Source: Vibrio rotiferianus CAIM 577 = LMG 21460 (GTDB taxonomy: Bacteria > Pseudomonadota > Gammaproteobacteria > Enterobacterales > Vibrionaceae). Taken from it: 64,000 nt of DNA. Every line of letters starts with the position of its first letter. The first letter of the stretch is position 1. The notes below the pieces were generated by a model that was not told where the DNA came from, did no database searches, and worked only from the letters and a program-made list of their open reading frames with translations. The stretch spans positions 62,003-126,002 of the forward strand of contig NZ_APHW01000009.1 in NCBI RefSeq assembly GCF_002741985.1, read 5' to 3'. Positions 56,149 to 64,000 of the stretch are shown one piece after another. Both the position numbers and the translations under genes were made by a program.

Positions 56149-57568
56149 ATACTATTGCGATTGCACCATGGAAATATTGGGCTCAAGTGAGCCCTTTTTC
56201 TATTGCGCTTGAGACAACAAAAGAACAAGTTAACTGGCAGCAATTGACTGCTCGTGTCGAGTTGTACGCTCGCTATCTTCAACAACAGGGTGTCGCGAGT
56301 GGAGATGTGGTGACGCTAGTCGGTAAGAACCAAGTTGAAACCTTGTGGTTTTATCTTGCTGCTCAGCAGGTAGGCGCAATTGCTGCGTTGACCATGCCGC
56401 AGCCTTTTGAGGCACTTTCAGGCAAGTTAACGACGCTATACAAGCCGACTCAGCAACGTTTTGTGTGGTTTGCTGGTGGTGTTGCCAGTGGCTACTCTGA
56501 ACAGCAGTTATCGCAACTATGTATCATCCAGCTTTCGACTCTGAATAGCGAATCGTCAGTTGACACTGGCAGTTCAAGCGAAGGCTACGCACATGATGCT
56601 TTAGCGTCTATTGTGTTTACTTCTGGCTCGACAGGCACCCCTAAAGCCGTGGTGCATACTCATCGTCAGCACCTTGCTTCTGCTCAAGGTTTATTAGCTG
56701 AGTTTCGATTCAACCATCAAGATACTTGGCTGCTTTCCTTGCCGCTTTACCACGTGTCAGGCTTGGCGATTGTTTATCGCTGGCTATTTGCTGGTGGAAC
56801 ACTCAAAGTGGGGGGGGCGGAAAGCTCGCTGATGATATTCTTGGTGTCTCTCATGCTTCTTTAGTTGCGACACAACTTAAGCGTTTACTGGATGAACAAG
56901 TCGAATTATCTCTCACGCATGTTTTACTGGGCGGCAGTCATGTAGCTCATGAGTTGGCACTGCGAGCAACAAAGCAAGGCATTGAAACTTGGCTAGGTTA
57001 TGGTATGACAGAAGCGGCTTCTACCGTAACTGCAAAACCAATCGATAGCATCAGTAACGCAGGTCATCTATTACAAAACCGCGATATTAAGCTGATGGAA
57101 GAACGTATTTATATCGGCGGACAAACCCTAGCTGCAGGCTATTTCAAGCAAGGCTCAGTTACCTCACTTCTGAATGAAAATGGTTGGTTCGACAGTAAAG
57201 ATCTCGGAGAGTGGCAAGGCGACGAACTCAAGATCATTGGTCGAGCAGACAATCAATTTATCTCTGGCGGTGAGAATGTTCACTGTGAAGAAATTGAAGC
57301 GGTACTGAACCAAATTGAGAGTATTTCACAGAGTATTGTTGTGCCAGTAGAGGATGTTGAGTTTGGACACCGACCAGCGGCTGTGATTCAAACAGAATCG
57401 TTATTGAGCAAAGTACAGTACGAGCAATACCTAAAAACTAAGCTAGAGAAATTCAAATGGCCAGTAGCGTATTACGCAATGCCTCAAACCCTGTTGGGTG
57501 GTGGTATTAAAGTGTCGCGCAAAGCAGTGAAAGATTGGTTAAAGAATGAAGTGCAAAACGGTGACTAA
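56133..57568 (+). pseudogene. menE: o-Succinylbenzoate-CoA ligase MenE, frameshifted
   Basis: An AMP-forming acyl-CoA synthetase of about 478 residues in two frames. The first part starts at GTG 56,133 and contains the phosphate loop IVFTSGSTGTPKAVVHTH and SLPLYHVSGLAIVYRWLF. The second part continues KLADDILGVSHASLVATQL, GYGMTEAAST, the Asp of WFDSKDLGEW, the hinge IIGRADNQFISGGENV and the catalytic Lys in GGGIKVSRKAVKDWL. The break is a run of eight G (56,810-56,817) after AGGTLKV; six or nine would restore the frame. Since the rest of the pathway is intact, a sequence error is the simplest explanation. If real, menaquinone synthesis would stop at o-succinylbenzoate. Confidence 0.9.
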
Positions 57569-57590
57569 GCGTTATTGCACTTCAGGGGGA

Positions 57591-57613
57591 TGTGGTGATG
57601 GTGAGTCACCACA
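57591..57613. terminator. Hairpin between convergent menE and the PTS gene
   Basis: TGTGGTGA and TCACCACA form a perfect 8-base stem with a 7-base loop, followed by ATTCTTT. It may serve both strands. Confidence 0.6.
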
Positions 57614-57618
57614 ATTCT

Positions 57619-59073
57619 TTAGTTAGCGAGCGCTAGTTTCATCTGCTCAGCTACTTTATCTACTTTGCCTAGGCCGATGATGACTTGCAGGCCACCTTTA
57701 CCAATACAAACCACGCCTGCTGCGCCGAGTTGTTTCAGTTTTGTCTCGTCAGCCAGCGATGAATCCTTAACGGTTAGACGTAAACGAGTAATGCAGTTGT
57801 CCACTTCTAGGATGTTGTCTGCACCGCCAATCGCTGCAATGTAGTCTTTTGCAAGTTCGCCAATATTCTCGGTCACTTCTTTTTCCATGTCTTCGCCACG
57901 ACCTGGTGTTCGCAGGTTGAACTTGATGATTGCGAAGCGGAATACACTGTAGTAAATCGCAAAGAAGACTAAACCTTGTGGGATCAGCATGTACCATTTG
58001 GTTGCCAGTGGGTTTTGGCTTGATAGTACGAAGTCAACAAAACCTGCTGAGAAACCAAAGCCCGCCATCCACTGCATGCTTGCTGCAATGTACATTGAGA
58101 TACCAGTCAGTACCGCGTGAATCAGGTACAGCACTGGTGCTAGGAACATAAAACTGAACTCTAGAGGCTCTGTAATACCAGTGAAGAAAGACGCCATTGC
58201 CGCAGCCAACATGATTGAGAACACTTTGGTTTTGTTTTGTTTATCAGCACAGTGATAAATCGCAAGAGCAGCGCCCGGCAGACCAAACATCATGATTGGA
58301 AAGAAACCGGCTTGGTACATACCCGTCTGGCCAACTACAGCAGTGCCGTTAGCAATAGATTGTGCGCCGCCTAAGAAGTTAGGAATGTCGTTGATGCCAA
58401 CCACGTCGAACCAGAAGACAGGATAAAGCGCGTGGTGCATGCCGATTGTTAGCATTAGACGGTTAAAGAAACCAAATAAACCCGCGCCAACCGCACCCAT
58501 GGATTCAAGTTTGGTTCCGAAAATAATTAATGCATCGTAAATCACAGGCCATACGTAAAGCAGAACAAACGCCAGCGCCATACCTGCGATAGAGGTAAGA
58601 ATAGGAACCAAGCGTTTGCCGCTAAAGAACGCCAGTGCTTTTGGTAGTTCGACACCTGAGTAACGGTTGTAGATTTCAGCGGAGATAATCCCCACCAAAA
58701 TACCGATGAACTGGTTGTTGATCTTATTGAATGCATCCGGCACTTCATCCGCAGCGACGTCCATTAATTGTGTGACGGCACCTGGCGCCAATAGCGTCGT
58801 CAGTACCATAAAACAGATAAACCCAGACAGTGCTGCTGAGCCGTTTTTGTCTTTGCTTAATCCGAAAGCGACACCAACGGCGAACAGTACCGCCATGTTG
58901 TCGATGATTGCGCCGCCTGATTTAATGAGGAATGCTGCTAAGACACTTTCAGAACCCCAGCCGACCGGATCTATCCAGTAGCCAATCCCCATCAAGATTG
59001 CCGCAGCAGGTAGGGTTGCTACGGGTACCATTAATGCCTTACCGACTTTTTGCATGTAGCCGAGTATATTCAT
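57619..59073 (-). CDS. PTS sugar transporter EIICB, N-acetylglucosamine/glucose family
   Basis: About 484 residues from the ATG at 59,073 (MNILGYMQKVGKALMVPVAT), which has AGGGGC upstream. The EIIC channel covers about 1-385 with GIGYWIDPVGWGSESVL, the FGLPGAALAIYHC stretch, and the substrate Glu in FFTGITEPLEFSFMF. EIIB has its phosphorylated Cys in VDNCITRLRLTV. There is no EIIA domain, so it must use a separate one such as Crr. The sequence looks closest to NagE-type carriers, but no nag gene is nearby; a glucose or other amino-sugar substrate is possible. A LysR-type regulator is divergent from it. Confidence 0.87.
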   Translation of the reverse strand: MNILGYMQKVGKALMVPVATLPAAAILMGIGYWIDPVGWGSESVLAAFLIKSGGAIIDNMAVLFAVGVAFGLSKDKNGSAALSGFICFMVLTTLLAPGAVTQLMDVAADEVPDAFNKINNQFIGILVGIISAEIYNRYSGVELPKALAFFSGKRLVPILTSIAGMALAFVLLYVWPVIYDALIIFGTKLESMGAVGAGLFGFFNRLMLTIGMHHALYPVFWFDVVGINDIPNFLGGAQSIANGTAVVGQTGMYQAGFFPIMMFGLPGAALAIYHCADKQNKTKVFSIMLAAAMASFFTGITEPLEFSFMFLAPVLYLIHAVLTGISMYIAASMQWMAGFGFSAGFVDFVLSSQNPLATKWYMLIPQGLVFFAIYYSVFRFAIIKFNLRTPGRGEDMEKEVTENIGELAKDYIAAIGGADNILEVDNCITRLRLTVKDSSLADETKLKQLGAAGVVCIGKGGLQVIIGLGKVDKVAEQMKLALAN

Positions 59074-59229
59074 ATTTGCCCCTATAATTTTAATGCCACC
59101 TAAAACATGATCTATGTTTGAAAGTGGCGTTTTTATTAAGTTTCTAAGGGCTATTTGAAACTTAATTATCGACGCAAACAAACGAATTCACTACTATCAT
59201 GAATTAATATTTTTAATGCATGGTCGATC

Positions 59230-60114
59230 ATGGCGAATCAACAGTTACTGCTTCGAAACCTTCATACCTTTAGCATCGCAGCTAAGCATCTCAGCTTTAC
59301 GCAGGCGGCAAAAGAGCTGCACTTGACTCAAGGCGCCGTGAGCCATCGCATTAAAGTACTAGAACAGGAATTGGGTTTCTCTCTGTTTGTTCGAGGCACT
59401 CGAAAGCTTGAACTGACATCAGAAGGGCATCGATTTCAAAAAACGTTATCTACGTCACTCAGTACCATTTTTAATGAGATTGAAGAGATCAAGTCGACGG
59501 ACTTGGTGGGTGAGCTCAACATTGCTGCGTCCCCTGGGTTTTTGAATGGGTGGTTGATGCCTCGCATTGCGGATTTCCAACGCCATTTCCCAGGTTTTAA
59601 CCTCAACCTTTTCGCCCAAGAAAACCAACTCGATTTGGTGACCAATCAGATTGATGTGGCGATTTTCTACGATACGGATCATATGGTTGACGTGTACCGT
59701 CAGCGGTTATTTGGCGAAAAATACATTCCGGTCTGTACGCCTCAGTACATGAAGGAACTGAATATCTTAGAAGACGGCACTGAGTCTCTCAATCGCATCA
59801 ACTTTGTTCACGCTCTTGGTTCTGATGTTTGGCAGCGCTGGGTTGCTTATATGGGACTGGACGTGGATGTTTTTCAGCATTTTTACTGTGTGAGCCATCG
59901 TGATATGGCAGTGCTAGCAGCAAGAAATAACGTTGGCGTTGCGATGGGGCGATATCGATTCGTCAAAGATCTCTTAGACAAAGGTGAGCTAGTTAGTCCC
60001 TATCCTGTGATGGATACCCAGTTGGGTTACGACTTAATTTGCCCTTCAGGCTACGAGCACCGACCTAAAGTGAAAACCTTTATCTCTTGGATAGAAAGTC
60101 ATATACCCAAGTAA
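59230..60114 (+). CDS. LysR family regulator, DsdC/GcvA-like, likely controls the adjacent PTS gene
   Basis: A 294-residue protein. The helix-turn-helix is at about residues 10-60 (LSFTQAAKELHLTQGAVSHR, IKVLEQELGFSLFVRG), and the effector domain has LNIAASPGFLNGWLMPRI and FYCVSHRDMAVLAARNNVG. Its start faces the PTS gene across 156 bases, the classical arrangement of a LysR regulator and its target. The last codons and the TAA stop (60,112-60,114) lie inside the terminal repeat of the element at 60,102-60,370, so insertion of that element shaped the C-terminus. Confidence 0.87.
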   Translation: MANQQLLLRNLHTFSIAAKHLSFTQAAKELHLTQGAVSHRIKVLEQELGFSLFVRGTRKLELTSEGHRFQKTLSTSLSTIFNEIEEIKSTDLVGELNIAASPGFLNGWLMPRIADFQRHFPGFNLNLFAQENQLDLVTNQIDVAIFYDTDHMVDVYRQRLFGEKYIPVCTPQYMKELNILEDGTESLNRINFVHALGSDVWQRWVAYMGLDVDVFQHFYCVSHRDMAVLAARNNVGVAMGRYRFVKDLLDKGELVSPYPVMDTQLGYDLICPSGYEHRPKVKTFISWIESHIPK

Positions 60115-60370
60115 CCTCAAAATGCTTGGTTCAGCGAGAATGACTTGGTTTGAAGGCGAGGCAACAATTTGAAGATCTAGTGGTTCTAAATCAAAAGTTG
60201 TTAACGAAGCATACGAACCAAGGCAACTCGCCCTTTGGGAGCGTGCCACTGAAACAATTTCATCGTCAAACACTTGCTATTACCCTTCGTTGTTTTCCTT
60301 GCTTGCTTTCGGTAAGTAGGGAATCAGTGACAGCGCTCTGATTCCAGCACCTTGAAGTCACTTGGGTATA
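60102..60370. repeat. Palindromic MITE-like element, 269 bp, overlapping the LysR stop
   Basis: The left end TATACCCAAGTAACCTCAA (60,102-60,120) matches the complement of the right end (TATACCCAAGTGACTTCAA, 60,352-60,370) at 17 of 19 bases. It contains no transposase. An internal part (60,205-60,345) is rich in short complementary segments. From memory, intergenic sequences with these ends occur repeatedly in Vibrio; this was not searched. It differs in sequence from the element at 26,689, but has nearly the same length. Confidence 0.75.
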
Positions 60371-60471
60371 GTTGATTTCGCAATGAATTAGTCGAAAAGG
60401 GAATTTCGTATCCTTATAACTCTGAATCATAATCATGCTCAAAGATTAAGGAATAAAGCATAAGGTTCAGG

Positions 60472-60672
60472 ATGATCAAATTAGCGTTAGCGGCAGCGGT
60501 GTTATTGCAAATCGGCGTTGCTGTCAGCACTGAGGGCTTAACGCGCTCGTTGGCTGAGTTAACCGCTTTTCTGGTTGCGATTGCTTTAGTGTTGGTACAC
60601 AAAAGTCAAAGCGCCCAAAAAGAAGAGCCAACTCAGCCAGATAAAATCAATCAAGGTTTAGCTGAAAAGTAG
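60472..60672 (+). CDS. Small two-segment membrane protein of unknown function
   Basis: A 66-residue protein from the ATG at 60,472, with AAGG six bases upstream. Two hydrophobic stretches (about residues 2-19 and 27-45) are followed by a polar tail ([16 protein letters not shown]). The 3' end overlaps the convergent YeiH-type gene by 15 bases. There is no recognisable family. The clean membrane-then-polar layout favours a real gene. Confidence 0.6.
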   Translation: MIKLALAAAVLLQIGVAVSTEGLTRSLAELTAFLVAIALVLVHKSQSAQKEEPTQPDKINQGLAEK

Positions 60673-61590
60673 CCAGCCAAGCGAGGTTGTTGAAATCAGA
60701 ACCCACAATGTGACGCCAAACAACAATGGCTTAGCGCCTGCTGACTTCAGTTTCGATACTGAAATACTGCAACCAATCAAAAACAGACACACCACAAGCG
60801 CTTGCTTAGCAATAGCAAAGATGCCTTGATACACCACTTCAAATTGCGGGAAGAAGTCGCTGAATGCAATTGCAGCGCAGTACCAGAAAATGAAGTAAGG
60901 AATGACTAACTTACTTTTGCCTTCCTCTCCGTTTCCACGAGAAAAGATCACGGCACTGATGAATGCGACAGGAATGATCCACAGCGCACGAGCAAGCTTT
61001 AATGTTGTTGCCGTGGTTAGCGCTTCTTCACCGTAGGCAGATGCTGCGCCCACAACGGAAGACGTATCGTGAATCGCAATCGCAGCCCACGTTCCGAACG
61101 TATGCTGATCCAAGCCAACAGCGTGACCAATCACAGGGAAGATAAACAGCGCCAGCGAGTTGAGCACAAAAACCGTCGCTAGAGCTAAGCCAATTTGTTC
61201 ATCTTTTGCTTTGATCGCAGGCGCGACAGCGGCAATCGCGCTACCACCACAAATCGCAGTACCAGAAGCGATTAGGTAGGCTGTGGTGCGCTCTAGCTTA
61301 ATGGCTTTCGCGATCATCATGCCGATCACCAGTGTTCCGAGAATGGTTGCGATGATCAGACCAATGCCATCAGAGGTGACGGCGAGAGCCTGCTCAAAGT
61401 GAATACCGAAGCCTAAGCCAATGATCGAATAGGAAAGCAGCTTCTTAGTAAAAGAGGCAATAGGAAGTTCGGTCGGTACTAGGCTGAAGCTCGCCAATAG
61501 AAAACCGATCACAAGCGCAATAGGAGAGGACACAAAAGGGGTCAAACAAAACAGCAGTGCCAATCCAAAGGGGATATTCTTTGTATTCAA
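60658..61590 (-). CDS. YeiH/UPF0324 family membrane protein
   Basis: A 310-residue protein starting at TTG (61,590) with about ten membrane segments. Family motifs are [20 protein letters not shown] (with the conserved Cys and Gly pair), [19 protein letters not shown], and [17 protein letters not shown]. The function is unproven; some members are reported or proposed as sulfite or sulfonate transporters, others are simply annotated as putative sulfate exporters. No ribosome binding site is strong at this start. A 13-base perfect inverted repeat lies about 75 bases upstream. Confidence 0.85.
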   Translation of the reverse strand: MNTKNIPFGLALLFCLTPFVSSPIALVIGFLLASFSLVPTELPIASFTKKLLSYSIIGLGFGIHFEQALAVTSDGIGLIIATILGTLVIGMMIAKAIKLERTTAYLIASGTAICGGSAIAAVAPAIKAKDEQIGLALATVFVLNSLALFIFPVIGHAVGLDQHTFGTWAAIAIHDTSSVVGAASAYGEEALTTATTLKLARALWIIPVAFISAVIFSRGNGEEGKSKLVIPYFIFWYCAAIAFSDFFPQFEVVYQGIFAIAKQALVVCLFLIGCSISVSKLKSAGAKPLLFGVTLWVLISTTSLGWLLFS

Positions 61591-61662
61591 GGGTGTCGTT
61601 CGTGGTTGTGAGTTAAAGCGTGGAGTATACAGTAACGTTTTGGGTCAGAAAGTTTTAATGAA

Positions 61663-61699
61663 TTGAACATGCGTTCACTAAAACTAAACGCATGTTCAA
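61663..61699. repeat. Perfect 13-base inverted repeat upstream of the YeiH-type gene
   Basis: TTGAACATGCGTT and its exact complement flank an 11-base spacer. There is no T-run on the minus strand, so it could be a regulator-binding site for the YeiH-type gene, or a weak terminator for the acyltransferase gene that ends at 61,724. Confidence 0.7.
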
Positions 61700-61723
61700 G
61701 AATATGAAAATACTTGTTTGAAT

Positions 61724-63597
61724 TTAACGCCAGTCTCCGCGGAGTGCTTTTACTTTCTCAAACATGGCTTGTGCACTGGCTTGTTTTGGATCGACTGGCG
61801 TTCCCGCTTCTATTTCCAGCTTGGACCAAAAACGTGTTGGAAGCCCCTTACAGGCACGACCTTTCGCTCGGCTAAAGTAACTGCCCCACAAGCCTTTCAA
61901 TGCCATCGGAATGACAGGAACAGGGCTACGGCGAAGAATGATATCAATACCGCGCATAAATTCATTCATCTCACCATCTGCTGTCAAACGTCCTTCAGGG
62001 AAGATGCAGACAATATGACCTTCGCTCAATGCTTTTTCAACATCACTGAAAGCTCTGCGAATAGAGGTTCGATTGCTGGCTGAGATAGGAATCACTCCTG
62101 CTCGACGAAGGAAGCGTCTTAGTGGAGGGAGGTTGGCATAGTCTTCTTCCATTACAAAGCGAATTAGGCGTGGGCAAACTGCACTTAACAGTAGCGAGTC
62201 CATATAACTGACATGGTTACAGACGATCAACGCCCCACCGTGTTCTGGAAGGTGGTGTAAGTTCTTGTGTTTTACTCGGTAAATAGTATGGGTTACCACC
62301 CACATCACGAAGCGCACTACAAAGATAGGGATCTGTAGAAAGATGTATGTTGCAACGAGGAAGTTAAGAATCGCCAGAAGTGCGAACAGTTGAGGTATGC
62401 TCATCTCAAGCACGCTCAAACAAACAATGCCTAAAACTGCACTGCCCACCATAAAGAGAGAGTTAAAGATGTTTAAGCCCGCAATGACTTGCGCTCGTTC
62501 AGTTTCTTTTGCTCTGTGTTGCATTAAGGCGTATAGCGGAACGATAAAGAGACCGCCGGAGACCCCGATCATCAATAAGTAAAAGAACAGCGACCAGAAT
62601 GCCTCATAGCTAACAAATTCAGCGAATGTGTGGAAGCGAGGTAAGTCCGTTGGGATCGATGTCGCCATCAAGAAACCAAATATTGTAATACCCAAAGCCC
62701 CAATTGGTACTATGCCTACTTCAATACGATGATTGGAGAGCCAGTTACAAGCCATAGAGCCGACAGCAATCCCCACCGAGAAGAGTGCTAAAAGGAAAGA
62801 AACCGCGCTTTCGGTGCCATTTAAATACACCTTAGTGAAGTTAGGGAACTGAGTCAGATAAGCCGCGCCTAAGAACCAGAACCAGCTAATAGCCATGATA
62901 CATTGGAAGACAATTCGATCAGACTTCGCAATAGAAAGTGTGAGTTTGGTTTGCTTGTAGGCTGCCACTTAAATTGAATATCTGGTGCGCCAGCTGAAGC
63001 GAAGGGAATAAAGCGGCTAGAGAGATAGCCTAGTACAGCGAAGATAACGACGCAGAATGCGGCAAGATATTTGGCATTGTCTGCAGATGCGATAAGACCT
63101 GCGCCAAGCGTACCGACCAAAATCGCGATAAACGTACCAGCTTCGACTAAGGCGTTACCAGGAACCAGTTCTTTTTCGTTGAGTTGCTGAGGAAGCAGTG
63201 CGTATTTGACTGGACCAAAGAACGCAGATTGCGTCCCCATCAAGAACAGAAGTAAAAGGAGCACGCCGTAGCTCTCGGTAATAAAGCCAATCGCTCCCAA
63301 CAACATGATGCCTATTTCGAACAGCTTTACTTTGCGGATAAACCACGACTTCTCATACTTATCTGCTAGTACCCCCGCGGATGCGGAGAATAAGAAGAAA
63401 GGCAGAATAAATAGCCCCGCAGCAAGGTTGATGAACAAGTTACTAGAGATCGGGAGCGCGCTAGAACCAGCAAAAGCAACAAACAGCAGCAGTACATTTT
63501 TGAATATGTTGTCGTTGAAAGCGCCAAAAAACTGGGTAACAAAATAGGGAAGAAACTTTTGCTGTCGAAGTAGAGACGACTGGTTGTCAGGTGACAT
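61724..63597 (-). pseudogene. MFS (LplT-like) and acyltransferase (PlsC-like) fusion protein, frameshifted
   Basis: Two overlapping pieces together make one protein of about 624 residues. The N-terminal piece (63,597 to about 62,960) starts MSPDNQSSLLRQQKFLPYFV and has the lysophospholipid-transporter landmark TQFFGAFNDNIFKNVLLLF. The other piece completes the MFS domain (from YKQTKLTLSIAKSD) and adds a PlsC acyltransferase domain at the end, with the HX4D motif in CNHVSYMDSLLLS and the EGRLT motif in CIFPEGRLTADGEM. A one-base loss near 62,960 best explains the break. Such fusions re-acylate or remodel lysophospholipids in the inner membrane. The gene follows the TetR gene by 13 bases. Confidence 0.8.
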
Positions 63598-63610
63598 GAA
63601 TAATCCCTTA

Positions 63611-64000
63611 TTACCAGTTCATTAAATAATTAGAAAGCAAGTTGTCGATCAGCTCTTTTCCGTCGATAGGCTCAGAAGAGAAGAACTTATCATCCACGCT
63701 AAGTAGGGTGATACCATGTACACCAGACCATAATACCCGGCTTGCTTGTAGCACTTCTTGCTCTGTCCTCTGAGGAGCAATAGCAGCTAGCAAGGCTTCT
63801 AGCATGCCTGTCATACCGTCGATGCGTTTAGCATGCCACTCAGGGAGTTCGGCGCCATTCATATTGTGTTCGAACACTAACTGCCAGCGGTATGGGTTCT
63901 GTTGAGCAAAATCGTGATAACAATAAGCGAGCTGAAAAAGCGCTTGATGTGAATCTTTGCTGTTTTTAGTTGCCTTTGTTGCTTGTTGCTGCAGCTCATC
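63611..64000 (-). CDS. TetR family regulator, C-terminal part (runs off the window)
   Basis: The reading frame is open to the window edge, so only the ligand-binding part is visible (about 129 residues). The segment SRVLWSGVHGITLLSVDDK is the WHG signature of TetR C-terminal domains. The DNA-binding domain must lie beyond base 64,000. The gene is followed after 13 bases by the MFS-acyltransferase gene, so it is probably an autoregulator of that lipid-related operon. Confidence 0.8.
   Translation of the reverse strand, partial: DELQQQATKATKNSKDSHQALFQLAYCYHDFAQQNPYRWQLVFEHNMNGAELPEWHAKRIDGMTGMLEALLAAIAPQRTEQEVLQASRVLWSGVHGITLLSVDDKFFSSEPIDGKELIDNLLSNYLMNW

Noticed and set aside
56133..57568. 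Programmed ribosomal frameshifting in menE
   Set aside because: The G8 run is not a canonical slippery heptamer with a downstream structure, and the same tract breaks three unrelated genes, so a shared artefact or slippage is more likely.
60150..60341. Possible 63-residue gene inside the second palindromic element
   Set aside because: It lies wholly within the repeat, has no ribosome binding site and no recognisable protein features.
1..64000. CRISPR arrays, integrase, attachment sites, tRNA or rRNA genes
   Set aside because: I looked for regularly spaced direct repeats, integrase motifs and tRNA-like cloverleaf ends and saw none.

Overview
The window looks like a chromosomal segment of a marine Vibrio, most likely the Harveyi clade (V. 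alginolyticus / V. parahaemolyticus group). This is an inference from protein content: a KtrAB potassium system of the V. alginolyticus type, a BCCT osmolyte carrier, a menFDHBCE cluster, a tig-clpP-clpX-lon-hupB-ppiD block, a GlyGly-CTERM protease with a rhombosortase, and a marine-type T6SS operon. No rRNA or tRNA gene was seen, so the species cannot be fixed.

Layout. 1-15,018 (+): the 3' part of a type VI secretion cluster. Four unusual genes come first (ATP-grasp ligase, sensor-MFS fusion, two periplasmic binding proteins). They are followed by tagH (FHA), tssJ, tssK, tssL, tssM, a kinase-like protein that has lost its catalytic residues, and a Gly/Ala-rich protein of unknown function. 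A perfect palindrome at 15,040 ends this block. 15,092-23,338: a GlxA/AraC regulator, a CNNM/CorC membrane protein, a DEAD-box helicase, a BCCT transporter and ktrAB. 23,574-29,476: a secreted M6 metalloprotease, a 267-bp palindromic repeat, a membrane protein and SelO. 29,590-36,243: a TRAP dicarboxylate transporter (dctPQM) behind a good sigma-54 promoter, facing its likely regulators DctB/DctD. 36,527-45,606: the proteostasis block tig, clpP, clpX, lon (with a sigma-32-type promoter), hupB and ppiD, then a ComEA-like protein. 45,691-50,127: rhombosortase, DTW-domain tRNA modification enzyme, dGTPase-like protein, YfbR and AlaA. 50,344-57,568: menaquinone synthesis. 57,619-64,000: a PTS EIICB with a divergent LysR regulator, a second palindromic repeat, a YeiH-type membrane protein, an MFS-acyltransferase fusion and a truncated TetR gene.

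Sequence quality or biology: six genes are out of frame. Four of them (glxA-like, BCCT, dctD, menE) break at a run of exactly eight G or C, and these are the only such runs I found. The tracts probably reflect sequencing or assembly error, but slipped-strand variation cannot be excluded from one sequence. The most novel-looking content is the transport/sensing module ahead of tagH, the pseudokinase and Gly/Ala-rich protein at the T6SS end, and the two families of palindromic repeats, one of which supplies the stop codon of a LysR gene.
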